Below, in pieces: positions 26,200 through 38,700 of a DNA stretch of 64,000 nt. The DNA comes from Endozoicomonas sp. GU-1 (GTDB lineage: Bacteria; Pseudomonadota; Gammaproteobacteria; Pseudomonadales; Endozoicomonadaceae), in assembly GCF_027366395.1 (NCBI RefSeq), contig NZ_CP114771.1:4464001-4528000 (forward strand). The letters are read 5' to 3'. The notes under the pieces are model-generated. The model made no database searches and had not been told where the DNA came from. It worked only from the letters and a program-made list of their open reading frames with translations. Numbering within the stretch: position 1 is the first letter of the stretch; each line of letters starts with the position of its first letter. The position numbers and the translations under genes were made by a program.

Positions 26200-26240
26200 G
26201 AGTGGGTAGATTCCACTCATTGAGCATTTGTGGTGCAAGC

Positions 26241-26276
26241 CATAAAAAAAAGCACCGTGTGGTGCTTTTTTTTATG
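26241..26276. terminator. Bidirectional terminator between the repeat gene and rpoD
   Basis: A run of eight A's and GCACC pairs with GGTGC and eight T's around loop GTGT, between two convergent genes. Both strands end in a T-run. Confidence 0.9.
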
Positions 26277-26284
26277 GTTGATGA

Positions 26285-28114
<1,830 letters not shown>

Positions 28115-28430
28115 ATCAACCCTTTAACAGCGGATATTGACGAACCGGACAAAAAAACGTAAGCAGGCAATTATAGCTCATAAACTGGGTATAGTACCAC
28201 AGGGCAGCGGCCCGACTTGGTTGGACGAGGTACCGGAATGCATTCCATGACGCGGGTTACCTTTCCTTGGTGTTTTCAGACCGGGTTTGAATTAGAAATG
28301 TGGCCAATAATGCAGTTCCACGGGACACAGTGAAATTCAAGTATACCTAATATTTTTTGTTGTGCAGTTATTTTTTTATGCATGGATTCGAGGAATCGGT
28401 TGCAATTGTCTGACCCTACCAAAAAAAAGA
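28115..28430 (-). promoter_or_regulatory. rpoD upstream region with a perfect -10 element
   Basis: This 316-bp gap between dnaG and rpoD contains no gene. On the minus strand TATAAT lies at 28170-28175, about 55 bases before the rpoD start, but its -35 region is poor. An internal rpoD promoter is expected from E. coli; this assignment is tentative. Confidence 0.35.
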
Positions 28431-30429
28431 TTAACTTTCCCCATTTTTTTCGTGGTGGTTGCCGACTGTTTTGTCGGTTGCCTGCTGCTGGGTCATCTGC
28501 TCTCTGAACGCTGCCTGATGTTGACGGAACTGCTGGCGAAGTTCTTCGTTAATTTGTCCCGGCTTTTTGTTCTGGAAACTCTGAATAAGTGATTTGTACA
28601 GGTTCTTCTGATGGTTTAATCCTGCTTTCCTGCGAATGCTGGCCAGGGTTTCCAGAAACTCATCCCGGTGCGCGGTGGTGCCGTGATCCAGGGCGGCCAG
28701 GGCTTGCAGGCGCTGTCCTTTTTCTGTGCCGTACCATTGGGCAATAAGCGTGCTGGCTTTCAGTGACGGCTCTTTTTCAGGATGGTTAACAGGTCGATCA
28801 GTAATTGACTGTCACTGTCGTTTTCCAGTTTCAGGTGGTCAAATGGCTCGGAAACTTCCCGGGCAAACTCCGGATTGCATAATAACTGTCTTATGGCATA
28901 ACCGCAGGTCACCAGTCTGGCTGAGTTGGTCAGATGGCGGGTTGAAGGCCTGCGTGAAATCTCAGGTGTGTTATAGCTTGGGTGCTCTTCTGGTGCGTAC
29001 TGTCTTTCTTCGTAGTCTGCATCGTAGAAAGGCGCTGGCTCATAATGACCATGATGAACCTGTGCTTCCTGGCCGATGTTGCGGGTTTCCGGCTCTGGTC
29101 GGCTTGTGGATAACTCTCTGGTGCGGGCACTTTCCTGAAAGTGAGCTTCCAGGTAGTGTGTATCCAGTCCTGTCCGGTCTGAGAGCTTTTTCACCAGCAA
29201 CTGACGAAACAAGCCTTCCGGCAGTTTATCAAGATAAGGTTGAGCCAGTTTGGCCAAACGGGCACGACCGTCCATAGTGGTCAGATCCAGCTCTGACTCC
29301 AGTTCCCGGAACAGTAAGTTATCCAGGCTGATGGCCTGGCTCTTGATCCGCTCAATAAAGCTTTCGGAGCCTTCCTTGCGAACCATGCTATCCGGATCTT
29401 CGCCCTGTGGCAGAAACAGGAAACGGGCCTGACGACCATCCTGCATGTTGGACAGTGTCGATTCCAGTGCACGCCATGCCGCCCGTCGGCCGGCATCATC
29501 GCCATCGAAGCAGAAAATGACTTCAGGCACCACTTTGAACAGTCGCTGCATATGGTCAGGGGTAGTGGCTGTGCCAAGGGTTGCCACCGCGTTGGTGATT
29601 CCCTGTTGGGCCAGTGCCACCACATCCATATACCCTTCAACCACCAGGATGCGGCTCAGCTTGCGGTTGGCCTGCCGGGCTTCAAACAGCCCGTAAAGCT
29701 CTTTGCCTTTGTGGAAAACAGGGGATTCGGCGAGTTAAGGTACTTGGGTTTTTCATCGCCCAGAACACGGCCGCCAAACGCAATGTAGCGACCCCGGCTA
29801 TCCCGGATAGGGAAAATGATGCGCTCCCGGAAGCGATCATACACCGTATTGCGGTCTTCATTTTTGACCAGCATGCCGGTGGTGATCAGCTGTTGCTCTT
29901 TTTCTGGTGAGGTGGCCAGCTCTTTTTTCAGGTTGTCCCAGCCCGGCGGTGCAAAGCCGATGGCAAAGTGCTGGCAGATTTGTGGATCAAGCCCCCGGTT
30001 TTTCAGGTAGTGGGATGCCCTTGGGGATTGCTCATGCTGTTTCAGCTGGCGGCTATAGAAGTCCACTGCGCGATCCAGCAAATTGTAGAGTTCGCTGTGG
30101 TCCGGGCCCCGTTGCCGGTGCGGGTTTTCTTCCCTGGGGACTTCCAGGCCCAGCTGTCCTGCCAGTGTGTCAACCGCTTCAGGAAAGTCCAGGTGGTCGT
30201 GGTCCATAACAAAGCCAACGGCGTTGCCACTGGCTCCGCAGCCAAAGCAGTAGTAGAACTGCTTGTCAGGGCTCACCGTGAAGGATGGGGTCTTTTCTTT
30301 ATGGAAAGGACAGCAGGCCGAGTAGTTGCGACCGGTTTTTTTCAGCTTAACCCGGTGATCGATCACATCGACGATATCAATGCGGGTAAGGAGGTCATCA
30401 ATAAAATACTGGGGAATCCGTCCGGCCAT
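28431..30429 (-). CDS. dnaG: DNA primase, with two frameshifts
   Basis: DnaG makes RNA primers for replication forks. The N-terminal zinc domain (CPFHKEKTPSF, YYCFGCGASGNAVGFV), the RNA polymerase core with FGGRVLGDEKPKYLNSP and the Toprim part (VVEGYMDVVALAQQG, ICFDGDDAGRRAA-like) are clear. The frame breaks near 29728; restoring one base gives SPESPVFHKGKELYGLFEA. It breaks again at the T-run 28773-28777; restoring one base replaces an early stop and adds EPSLKASTLIAQWYG and the C-terminal helicase-binding domain to a stop at 28431-28433. The repaired protein is about 666 aa, close to Pseudomonas DnaG. Two breaks in an essential gene point to sequencing errors. Confidence 0.93.
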
Positions 30430-30604
30430 GGTGGAGTGTTCGTAAACAAGGAAAGAATTTGATTCGAAGTCTCATTCTATCATTTACTGGGGCGAATGTC
30501 GGTATTTATAAGATATGGTTAAAACTTTTGTCTAATGGCTGGCATATTCCAACTGCATTAGTGTTTAAGGGTATATAGGGAAGTTAGTTGATAAGGAGGT
30601 CGTT

Positions 30605-30961
30605 ATGTTGGCGAAATTATCTGGTACTCTTTCTTTGTCTTCTTTGTCTTCTTTGTCGTACAATGGTAGTCAACCCGATAGTTCTTCTACTCAAGCAGAC
30701 TTTCGGTGTCGTAAAGTGGCTACTTCCGATCCTCAGCACATTTACCAGCAAGGTGTAAATAGCGGACACGTTAACCTGGCGATGAGGTGTATTACAAGGG
30801 CCGCGGTTAGTAAGACGGCTAAAGTAATGCAAAAGAACCCATCATTACCCGTTAAAGCTGCTGGCTACTTATTGGAGGTTGGGATGAAATTGGGATCAAA
30901 ACAGATGCTGCCTGTTTTGCAATCACAAATTAACAGCATTAGTGGGTGTTATCAGGTATAG
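30605..30961 (+). CDS. Small protein of unknown function inside the MMS operon
   Basis: I do not recognise this 118-aa protein. An excellent ribosome binding site (AAGGAGG, 30594-30600) precedes its ATG, which supports expression. The N-terminus is Ser/Leu-rich, with three copies of a 9-base unit giving SLSSLSSLS, typical of a disordered or secreted start. The rest is helical, with ITRAAVSKTAKVMQ and KAAGYLLEVGMKLGSK. It runs opposite to rpsU-yqeY-dnaG-rpoD and splits yqeY from dnaG, so it is probably a later insertion. It could be a small effector or membrane-active protein. Confidence 0.65.
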   Translation: MLAKLSGTLSLSSLSSLSYNGSQPDSSSTQADFRCRKVATSDPQHIYQQGVNSGHVNLAMRCITRAAVSKTAKVMQKNPSLPVKAAGYLLEVGMKLGSKQMLPVLQSQINSISGCYQV

Positions 30962-30981
30962 CTATCTACCAGAGAATAATA

Positions 30982-31431
30982 CTAACTCAGGCGCGACTTA
31001 ATAATTTTGCTGATGGATGACATGTCCGCCCGACCCTGCGCCTGTGGTTTAACAATACTCATCACTTTGCCCATGTCGGCCATGCAGGAGGCACCTGTGC
31101 TGTTGATGGCGAGGTCGACCAATTCGATGATTTCAGTTTCTGATAGTGGGGTAGGGAGAAAGTCAGCAAGAACCTCAAGTTCCAGCTTTTCCTGATCAGC
31201 AAGATCCGTGCGCCCGGCAGACTCGAACTGTACAATGGCATCGCGACGCTGCTTTACCATTTTGTCCAGTACTGCCAGGGCACGTTGATCGTCTAGTGAC
31301 TTTTCATCGACTTCAATTCGCTTCAGTTCGGCCAGAGCCAAACGGATAGTACCCAGTCGTGGTTTGTCGCGATTGCGCATGGCATCCTTCATGGCTTCTG
31401 TCAGTTGATCCCTGACAATGCAATCACTCAT
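30982..31431 (-). CDS. yqeY: GatB/YqeY domain protein
   Basis: The 149-aa protein matches the YqeY family related to the tail of the amidotransferase subunit GatB: an opening DQLTEAMKDAMRNRDKPRLG, a KRIEVDEK segment, QRRDAIVQFESAGR and the C-terminal GKVMSIVKPQAQGRADMS. Its exact role is unknown; a link to tRNA-dependent amidation or tRNA binding has been suggested for the family. ATG 31431 with AAGGAA upstream is chosen over an earlier in-frame ATG at 31473. It lies between rpsU and dnaG as in many gammaproteobacteria. Confidence 0.93.
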   Translation of the reverse strand: MSDCIVRDQLTEAMKDAMRNRDKPRLGTIRLALAELKRIEVDEKSLDDQRALAVLDKMVKQRRDAIVQFESAGRTDLADQEKLELEVLADFLPTPLSETEIIELVDLAINSTGASCMADMGKVMSIVKPQAQGRADMSSISKIIKSRLS

Positions 31432-31535
31432 GACACGTTCCTTTTTACCTGACGTTAAGGTTGGTGGGTTCAAAGCTTAATGGTAGTCAACGCGTAAATC
31501 ACCGGATTGAAGCAACCGACGTTAGAGTCAGTTGA

Positions 31536-31751
31536 TCAATACAGACGCTCACGACGACGCTGCTCGCGCTGCAGTTTTTTAAGATGACGCTTAACAGCAG
31601 CAGCGGCCTTGCGCTTGCGAACGGTAGTTGGCTTCTCGTAGTGCTCACGACGACGAACTTCAGCCAGGATACCAGCTTTTTCACAAGAGCGCTTGAAACG
31701 GCGCAGGGCTACGTCAAACGGTTCATTCTCTTTAACTTTAACAGCAGGCAT
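31536..31751 (-). CDS. rpsU: 30S ribosomal protein S21
   Basis: S21 is a small basic ribosomal protein that supports translation initiation. The 71-aa length and sequence ([55 protein letters not shown]) are standard. It is the first gene of the macromolecular synthesis operon and is transcribed away from tsaD. An AAGGAAGG stretch lies about 10 bases before the ATG. Confidence 0.98.
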   Translation of the reverse strand: MPAVKVKENEPFDVALRRFKRSCEKAGILAEVRRREHYEKPTTVRKRKAAAAVKRHLKKLQREQRRRERLY

Positions 31752-32111
31752 GCAGAGATCACCTTCCTTTTAATAACAAATGTTGACCATGAATCCGCCC
31801 CGGTCAGTGCGACTGAAGGCTAAAAAATTCACGGCTGGATTACAGCCAATGCTGCGCGAATGCGATAAATCACCTCTGTGATTACCAGTATCGTGCTTTG
31901 AAAAGACGAGTCTTTACCCAAAGCAGGACGTTAATACTCACATTAACAAGACAGATTAGTCGCAGTTTTTCAAGGGCGCGAATTTTAAAGCTTATTCAGC
32001 AAAAATGCAAAAAACGCCAACTTAACGTATGATTCTTCCCCTTTATGAAATACCCGGATTCGGGAATTTCACTGACTCTTTTTTGCACACATTGTTTCAC
32101 AGGTTGGTTGA
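31752..32111. promoter_or_regulatory. Divergent rpsU/tsaD control region
   Basis: The 360-bp gap between the divergent genes has no open frame worth calling. On the minus strand TTGAAA near 31965 could be the -35 of rpsU, with a TTGTTA-like -10 about 18 bases further. Promoters for both directions must lie here, but I cannot place them with confidence. Confidence 0.4.
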
Positions 32112-33149
32112 ATGATTGTTCTTGGGATAGAAACTTCCTGCGATGAGACCGGCATTGCCCTCTATGACAGCGGGAAAGGTCTGCTGAGCGATGCCCTGTT
32201 CAGTCAGATTGATATGCACATCGATTACGGTGGTGTGGTACCTGAACTGGCTTCCAGAGACCATATCCAGAGAGTATTGCCCCTGATTAACCAGGTGCTT
32301 GAGCAGGCAGGCATCAGTAAAGATCAGATCGACGCCATCGCCTACACCCGTGGCCCCGGGCTGGTGGGGGCCCTGATGGTGGGAGCCTGTATTGGCAAGG
32401 CACTGGCCTGGGCCTGGGGCATTCCATCGGTGGGGGTTCACCATATGGAAGGTCATTTGCTGGCACCCATGCTGGAAGAAACACCCGTAGCGTTTCCATT
32501 TGTGGCGCTGCTGGTATCCGGTGGCCACACTCAGCTGGTGCAGGTGGCTGGTATTGGTCGTTACACCCTGCTGGGCGAGTCGGTTGACGATGCCGCCGGA
32601 GAAGCTTTTGATAAAGTGGCCGCGATGCTGGGTCTGGATTACCCCGGCGGTCCTGCCATTGCCCGGCTGGCAGAACAGGGGCAGGAAGGGCGTTTTCGTT
32701 TCCCACGGCCCATGACCGATCGCCCGGGACTGGATTTCAGCTTCAGTGGCTTGAAAACCTATACCCTTAATACCGTGGCAAAATGCCGTAAAGAAGCGAT
32801 AGCCAAAGAGCCTACGGATCAGGATCGTGCGGATATTGCCCGTGCCTTTGAACAGGCGGTGGTGGCAACCCTGACCATCAAATGTCGCCGTGCCCTGCAG
32901 CAGACCGGTATGCAGCAGCTGATTATTGCCGGAGGCGTCAGTGCCAATCAGTCACTGCGGGCTGCCCTGGAATCCATGGTGGAAAAAGAAGGTGCGGTAC
33001 TGCGTTATGCCCGCCCACAGTTCTGTACGGATAATGGTGCCATGATCGCTTATGCTGGCTGTCAGCGGCTGCTTGCTGGTCAGAGCGATGGGCCTGAAGT
33101 AGTGCCTGTGCCCCGCTGGCCTATGGAAGAGCTGGAGCCGGTTGGCTAG
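32112..33149 (+). CDS. tsaD: tRNA N6-threonylcarbamoyladenosine transferase TsaD
   Basis: TsaD transfers the threonylcarbamoyl group to A37 of ANN-reading tRNAs, together with TsaB and TsaE. The 345-aa protein has the family opening [17 protein letters not shown], the metal-binding HHMEGH, the nucleotide loop [23 protein letters not shown] and the C-terminal [13 protein letters not shown]. It is divergent from rpsU, the usual arrangement. Its product t6A is the substrate for TcdA (62242-63042) in the same window. Confidence 0.98.
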   Translation: MIVLGIETSCDETGIALYDSGKGLLSDALFSQIDMHIDYGGVVPELASRDHIQRVLPLINQVLEQAGISKDQIDAIAYTRGPGLVGALMVGACIGKALAWAWGIPSVGVHHMEGHLLAPMLEETPVAFPFVALLVSGGHTQLVQVAGIGRYTLLGESVDDAAGEAFDKVAAMLGLDYPGGPAIARLAEQGQEGRFRFPRPMTDRPGLDFSFSGLKTYTLNTVAKCRKEAIAKEPTDQDRADIARAFEQAVVATLTIKCRRALQQTGMQQLIIAGGVSANQSLRAALESMVEKEGAVLRYARPQFCTDNGAMIAYAGCQRLLAGQSDGPEVVPVPRWPMEELEPVG

Positions 33150-33150
33150 G

Positions 33151-33234
33151 AGGCACAAAGTTTTGGTTCTGATGTTACCTGTCGAGCAGGTCGCGCCCAT
33201 CTTCACCTTTGTGCCTCTGTGTCTTTGTGGTTTG
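33151..33234. repeat. CACAAAG/CTTTGTG imperfect palindrome, copy 2
   Basis: GAGGCACAAAG just after the tsaD stop mirrors CTTTGTGCCTC at about 33208-33218, followed by TGTGTCTTTGTGGTTT. It occupies the short gap where plsY often stands in relatives. Confidence 0.6.
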
Positions 33235-33324
33235 ATGTTTATTTCCTTTTTTAGCGACAACCTCTTTAGATTTCGTTTTCTGCACCACTGTTTTCATGAT
33301 TAAAAGAGCGTGAGTGTGACTCCT

Positions 33325-33693
33325 ATGGATAAAGTACGAATAGAAGCCATTGAAACCCGGGCGGTCATCGGTGTTTATGAGTTTGAGCATGAAGCACCGC
33401 AGCCATTGGTGCTGGACCTGGAACTGACGACTGATTTTACCCGCGCGTTCACCAGTGACGACCTGCAGGATGCGCTGGATTACGACGCTATTACCCGACA
33501 GGTCAGGGCATTTTGTGAGGCCTCCCGGTATCAGCTGATTGAGGCACTGGCTGGCGGTATCATCACTCAGGTGCTGGAACATTATCCGGTGGATAAAGTG
33601 GCTGTCACCATTCGCAAGCCGAAGGCTTTGACCAATGCGCTTGCTACTGTCTGGTGTGAGCGAACCCGTACACAGATGATGGGACAGGAATAG
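33325..33693 (+). CDS. folB: Dihydroneopterin aldolase
   Basis: FolB cleaves 7,8-dihydroneopterin in folate synthesis. The 122-aa product has the family pattern IEAIETRAVIGVYEFEHEAP, LVLDLELTTD, LDYDAITRQV and the active-site helix YQLIEALAGGIITQVL, ending in VAVTIRKPKAL. ATG 33325 fits the family start; a GTG at 33310 is also possible. folK begins 6 bases after the stop, giving a folB-folK pair, with folP at the start of the window. Confidence 0.94.
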   Translation: MDKVRIEAIETRAVIGVYEFEHEAPQPLVLDLELTTDFTRAFTSDDLQDALDYDAITRQVRAFCEASRYQLIEALAGGIITQVLEHYPVDKVAVTIRKPKALTNALATVWCERTRTQMMGQE

Positions 33694-33699
33694 CTGGCA

Positions 33700-34098
33700 G
33701 TGACTGTCTATGTGCTGGGTATTGGCTCCAATATTAACGCTGAGTATCAGTGTCGTCAGATGATCGCTGCACTGGAGCAGCGATTTGGTGAGGTCAGGGT
33801 CAGTGAGCTGGTCACCACAAAAGCGGTTGGTCTTGAGGCTCCCGATTATATTAACGGGGTGGTTTGCGTTGAGTCAGACATGAGTGCTGAGACATTGCAG
33901 CAATGGTGCAAGAGGCTTGAAGAGCAACTGGGCAGGGATCGCGAACAGCACCTTTGTGCTGCGGATATTGACCTTTTGCTGGCGTTGGACTGTTCTGGTG
34001 CCCTTGCAATGGACAAGTTGATCAATCAGGTTAAAGAACCCTGGTTTCGGCCCCTGGTAACGGAGCTGTTAAACAGGAATATGATGTCATTTGGTTAA
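33700..34098 (+). CDS. folK: HPPK-like folate pyrophosphokinase, short and divergent
   Basis: FolK pyrophosphorylates 6-hydroxymethyl-dihydropterin. The frame begins with GTG and reads VYVLGIGSNINAEYQ, a good HPPK opening, followed by PDYINGVVCVESD and RDREQHLCAADIDLLLALD, where the family usually has a R...PRxxDLDIL motif. At 132 aa it is about 25 residues shorter than the E. coli enzyme, and the pterin-binding region is poorly conserved. It could be a reduced FolK or a relative that has lost activity. Coupling to folB supports the folate assignment. Confidence 0.8.
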   Translation: MTVYVLGIGSNINAEYQCRQMIAALEQRFGEVRVSELVTTKAVGLEAPDYINGVVCVESDMSAETLQQWCKRLEEQLGRDREQHLCAADIDLLLALDCSGALAMDKLINQVKEPWFRPLVTELLNRNMMSFG

Positions 34099-34120
34099 CG
34101 ACCTGATTACCATAAAAAAA

Positions 34121-34142
34121 GGCCGTCTTGAAAAGACGGCCA
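34121..34142 (-). terminator. Terminator for the minus-strand coiled-coil gene
   Basis: GGCCGTCTT and AAGACGGCC-type arms pair around a GAAA/TTTC loop. On the minus strand the hairpin is followed by seven T's (34114-34120), and it lies 48 bases after that gene's stop. It sits between convergent genes. Confidence 0.85.
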
Positions 34143-34189
34143 GAGTATTCAGGGGTTAGCCTGAAAAAAACATGGCAAATAGCCTGTGC

Positions 34190-37100
34190 TTATTTACGAA
34201 CTTGTTGAGTTTTCATCGCCTCCTCTGTGGTCAAACTATGTAATTGATCGAGATCTATCATGCGCACCTCAGGTGTTTGAGCTTGAGGAAAAATGAATGA
34301 CTCAACCAAGGACCTTTGGTTACTGTATACGGAAGCAGCATCATCGTCGTCACTATGTACAGAAGCATTGTCAAACTGCGGTTCACTACCAATGCCGTGG
34401 CGGCGGCCATCACGCTCAGCTATTTTGGTTGCAACGAAGTCACTGTCGGCGAGAAATCTTTCTACCTCTGGCGAGCCATTGCAAATCTCCTCCAGCAACT
34501 CACCTTGGCGCTGGGGATTAACTTGCTTTACAGGCTCCACTGTTTCCTCTGTTTTCGCTGTTTCCTTCACTGTTGGCTTTGTTCGCTGCAATTGCTCAAG
34601 CCTCTGGTCACAGAACAGCCTTAATTCGCTGATCTTCTGTTCTCGTTCCATATGCTTGAAAAATTCTCTGGCCATGACAACACGGCTTTTGCCATCGTCA
34701 GCCTCTGACTCTGAACTGTTTGCAGAGAATTCGAAGACATCATCATCGACTGTAGGAGCTCTTGGTTTGCGGCTTTTTGCGTCCATTAGCTCATTGTGAG
34801 CATGCACATTTTCCTCGGTCAGAGCGAAGAGTTTTTCTCCAATCGCGGCTGCCAGGCTGGCAGCTTGTTCCGGTGTTGGTTCAAAAGAAGCTTTGGGTTT
34901 AATGACAACAGGAACTTCGGGTTCAACAACAGGAACTTTGGGTTCAACAACAGGAGCTTCCGGTTGGCTGGCCAGTGCGCTGTTTTTGACAATGGTTTGG
35001 GACTTATCGTAGCCCTCATGCCTGCCATCAACGTCACTGTACTTAACCACCCAGTGGTTGCTGAGTCGGCCAGGTGCCTCTTCCCATTTGACCTTGCCAT
35101 CACTGTCTTTCAGGACTTGGCCATTTTCATCTCTCTGGGCAACATAGCCTTGATATGGAGCCTGGCGCATCTTGCTCCACTTCATGCCTTCCTGATTCTG
35201 GTAATCCGGGGCAGACACTCTTCCGTTGTAAGCCAGGGTCAGCTTCCTGTCAGGCGTGGGGATGATCACATCGTTCACCTGGGCGTACATGGTTTTGTCG
35301 ACACCAGTGACATTGCCGCCGGCATCTCTGGTGAAGATATCCAGGACGTTACCCTTGGCATCTTTGTAAACCCAGTTTTTCAAACGCCCAATGTCCAGCC
35401 TGTCGCGTTTGTCTGATACCCTTTTATCGAAATCAGGATCTTGAGGGTCACGAACAAGTGCACCGTTTTTCCAGTCATCAATGTCTTGTGTACGGTGTTC
35501 CTGAAGGTTCGGGCACATCTGGCTCAGGTATTCAAGCTCTTGTTGGATCGAGGTCTTCTCGCACTCTTTGGCATAGATTGCCAGGTGGCGCTTGTTGATA
35601 TCGATATCCTTTTGCCGATTGCTGATGAGCTCATTTAATGACTTAACCGAAGACTGGTGTCCGCCTGCTTCTGCCTTCTTCAGATCTTTGCGCACTTCTC
35701 CAAGCGAGGATTCTAACTGTTTAACCCATGCCTGCACTTCCGCTTTATAGGCTTCAGGATTCGACTCTTTTTTGATGAGCTTTTTGGTATCCCCGTTGTT
35801 CGGGTAGGCCGCATCAAAATCAGCCATCATTGTTGCCACGTCTTTTTCAAGCGTTTGTACTGCTGCGTGAAGCTTGGCGTGATATTGTTCTCTGACCAGC
35901 TTGAATGCTGCGATCACGTTCTCGTCAGTGCATTTAAATACAGGACGTTTGGGAGACTCGCCAGGGTGAACAGGCGCTTTTTGATCAAGTGCTTTACCTT
36001 TCTTCGTCGCTTTCTGTTTGGCTTTCTGGTATTTTGCATCGTCCTTGATGAAGGCTGCCAATAACTGTTCGTAAGCTGCCATTTCTTTGTTGTAATTGTA
36101 CATGGCGGTGGCCAGCGCAGGGTCGTTACCCAGTCTCATGGCTACTGATGCATGGTCAGCATCCAGTAAATGATCTACAACCTTACCGCCCGGGGTCTTC
36201 TCTTTAACCGTCACGGTTGCCCGACTATTTTCATTAGCCACCGTCAGGGTCCGGGTCGGGGTATAGTAGTACTTTTCACCGGTTTTTGGATCTTCGTGGA
36301 GTACTTTTTCTTTGTGCAGCTTCAGCTTCTCATCCGCCAGTTGCTTATTGAACAAGTGGTTGGCTTCAGCGCGAGCTTTTTGACAGTTTACCTTGTCTTG
36401 AACTTCCTTGTCGGTAACACCGTAGTGCTCGGCCAGCCTTGCGCAATGCGCTTCCTCGCGAAGTGTGTTGTGACGTTGCTTGGCCTCTCTCATGCAGAGC
36501 TTGTCAAATGCCTGATTTTTTTCCTGCTTGAGAGCATCCTCAGCCTGCTGTGCAGCGGTTTTCTGCTCCAGCTTTCTGGCATTATACTTGGCCGGATGGA
36601 ATACATAGAGTAGCCCTTCGTAAGCAGGGATAATCACGTAATCTTGCAGAGGTTTGGTAACAAATTTAACCGCGTTAAAGAGGAGCTTAAATGGGGCGGC
36701 AAGGTATGAGCCCACGACTTTCAACTTCTCAATTACACGCTCACCCAGGCTGGGCTTGTGAATGACAGTAATTGGCTGATCTTTAATCTCAGACGTTTTC
36801 TCAGATTTTTTCTCAGCGGTTTTTTCAGCGGTTTTTTCAGCAGTTTTCGCTGGCTTATCAGCAGTTTTTGCTGGATTTTCAGCAGTTTTTTCAGCAGTTT
36901 TTTCAGCAGTTTTCGCTGGGTTTTCAGCGACTTTGCCATCTGCGGTTTTTTTCTACCGGGGTCGTCTTGGCAGGTTTCACCGGAGCAGGCTCTGTCTGGA
37001 CAGATTTCTGCGCAGACCCTGCCGGTGTGCCACCTATGGCAGCGATGCCTTGTTTAATTCTGTCAGTCAGCTGTAAAGTTCGTGGCTGCCGCTGCGACGT

Positions 37101-37253
37101 TTGGGTTTGCTTGTCTACCCGGGTTGTTGTGGATGTTGCCACAGGCTGGGCATTAATAACCGGAGACGGTTTGACGCCCGGTGGAGGCGGCGGTACCGGT
37201 GGGTTGTGAGCCGTAGTTACCTGTGATGTTCCAACTAGACCTGTGTTTGCCAT
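34190..37253 (-). CDS. Large coiled-coil, low-complexity protein, frameshifted; candidate effector
   Basis: I do not recognise a family. The repaired protein is about 1020 aa. It begins with a Pro/Thr-rich stretch (NPPVPPPPPGVKPSP), then about 50 residues of KTAEKTAEN-type repeats, a possible amphipathic segment (GSYLAAPFKLLFNAVKFV), long charged helices, a PVVEPKVPVVEPEV repeat and a Ser/Asp-rich tail (SVHSDDDDAASVYS). The frame breaks at the T-run 36946-36952: removing one base joins the N-terminal 100 residues to the rest as VEKTADGKVAENPAK. AAGGA precedes ATG 37253. There is no signal peptide. It sits alone between folK and cca. Low complexity, length and isolation resemble secreted effectors; that is inference. 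Confidence 0.75.
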
Positions 37254-37466
37254 GGTTTATGTCCTTATTCAGTTTGTATGATTAATTACATCAATAAAGT
37301 ATTGACTGAACATTTGGACACTTTATTTGGAGTTTTGTTCCAGTTTAATACTAATTAATGAAGTGTCAGTAACCAGAATGTGTTTTGGAATGCGTTAAGA
37401 GATTGAAATTACTATCAATAGCTCATAACGCTGTATCATAGATTGTTGGGGCCTTAATCGCTGATT

Positions 37467-38606
37467 TCATTCGTTAAGAAGTATTTTTGATTGAATTTGC
37501 TGAAGCCGCTTCTGTCTTAATGCTTCGCCGAGGGCTTTTCCTGTGATGTTTTCAGTCATCAAATCTCTGGCTTTAATGGATAAACAGCCAGTCAATAGTT
37601 CAATGATCTGGCTTTTTTTCAATTTAACTATTGCGAAGCTGTAGGAAAGAATCGTCATCAGGCTGATAAAGCGTTCAGGGCGGCGCAGGGCATCGGTGGC
37701 TTCAAACAGGGACATCAGGGACTCTGCATCGTTGCGGTCAATAACCGACGTAACGCTCTGGGCGTGCTCTGTGACCAGAAGGGCCATATCGGCATATTCT
37801 GAAGGTAATCGCAATCTGGATGAAACACCCTGAACCGTCAGTATGCCATTGGTTATTTCCGCTTCGGCCTGAGGCAGCAGAGGCGAGAACAGGCAGCCAA
37901 ACCGGATCAGTGCAGTGTTGTTGTCCCGGGCAGCCATGTTGAGGTGCAATAAGGTCTGGTTATGGATCAGGGATCGGAACTCGGGCAATACGGCCTGAAG
38001 AGCACCGCAGCTTTCCAGCGTTTGAAAGTAGACCGAAGGACTGGGTTCCATCAAGGCTCTGGAAGTTTCTTGCCATACTCTTTCGTATACCAGGTGGGAT
38101 GCTTCGCCGTTATTCACCATGTTGCTCATTAATTCCAGCGTCTCTTCTGCCACCTGAAAGCCAAGGGGGGCAAGTCTTGCGGCGAATCGGGCAACCCTGA
38201 GGATTCTAAGAGGATCTTCCTGAAAAGCAGGCGATATGTGGCGAAGTCGACGGTTTTTCAGGTCTTCCTGACCTCCGTATGGGTCAATAATGTTCCCGTG
38301 CTGGTCCTCTGCCATGGCATTAATGGTCAAATCCCGTCTCAGTAAGTCTTCCTCCAGGGATATATCAACGGATGTGTGAAAGCTGAAACCCGCATAACCA
38401 TGCCCGGTTTTGCGTTCCGTTCGGGCCAGTGCGTATTCCTCTTTGGTTTGCGGGTGAAGGAAAACCGGGAAATCCCGGCCAACCGGCTGATAACCCAGAT
38501 CCTTCATCTGCCCGGGCGTTGCACCAACGACAACCCAGTCATTGTCCTTGACAGGCAAACCCAGTAATTGATCTCTGATCGCACCACCTACCCGATAGAC
38601 TTGCAT
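37467..38606 (-). CDS. cca: CCA-adding tRNA nucleotidyltransferase
   Basis: Cca adds or repairs the 3' CCA of tRNAs. The opening YRVGGAIRDQLLG, DNDWVVVGAT (metal-binding Asp21 and Asp23) and EEDLLRRDLTINAMAED, followed by RRLRHISPAFQEDPLRILRVARFAAR, are diagnostic of the gammaproteobacterial enzyme. At 379 aa it is about 30 residues shorter than the E. coli protein, and I see no HDxG phosphohydrolase motif, so it probably lacks the phosphatase activity. The folK-cca neighbourhood is conserved in relatives. Confidence 0.95.
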   Translation of the reverse strand: MQVYRVGGAIRDQLLGLPVKDNDWVVVGATPGQMKDLGYQPVGRDFPVFLHPQTKEEYALARTERKTGHGYAGFSFHTSVDISLEEDLLRRDLTINAMAEDQHGNIIDPYGGQEDLKNRRLRHISPAFQEDPLRILRVARFAARLAPLGFQVAEETLELMSNMVNNGEASHLVYERVWQETSRALMEPSPSVYFQTLESCGALQAVLPEFRSLIHNQTLLHLNMAARDNNTALIRFGCLFSPLLPQAEAEITNGILTVQGVSSRLRLPSEYADMALLVTEHAQSVTSVIDRNDAESLMSLFEATDALRRPERFISLMTILSYSFAIVKLKKSQIIELLTGCLSIKARDLMTENITGKALGEALRQKRLQQIQSKILLNE

Positions 38607-38700
38607 AAACGAGGACTATTCCAGATATAAAAGTAATAATTGTTTATAGCAAAATGGTGTGTTTTTTTCTCTTTTTAAAATTTTATTTGGGGGGAAGGTT

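Noticed and set aside
28760-30429. Programmed ribosomal frameshifting in dnaG
   Set aside because: There is no typical slippery heptamer with a downstream structure at either break, and both are repaired by single-base changes like the other genes.
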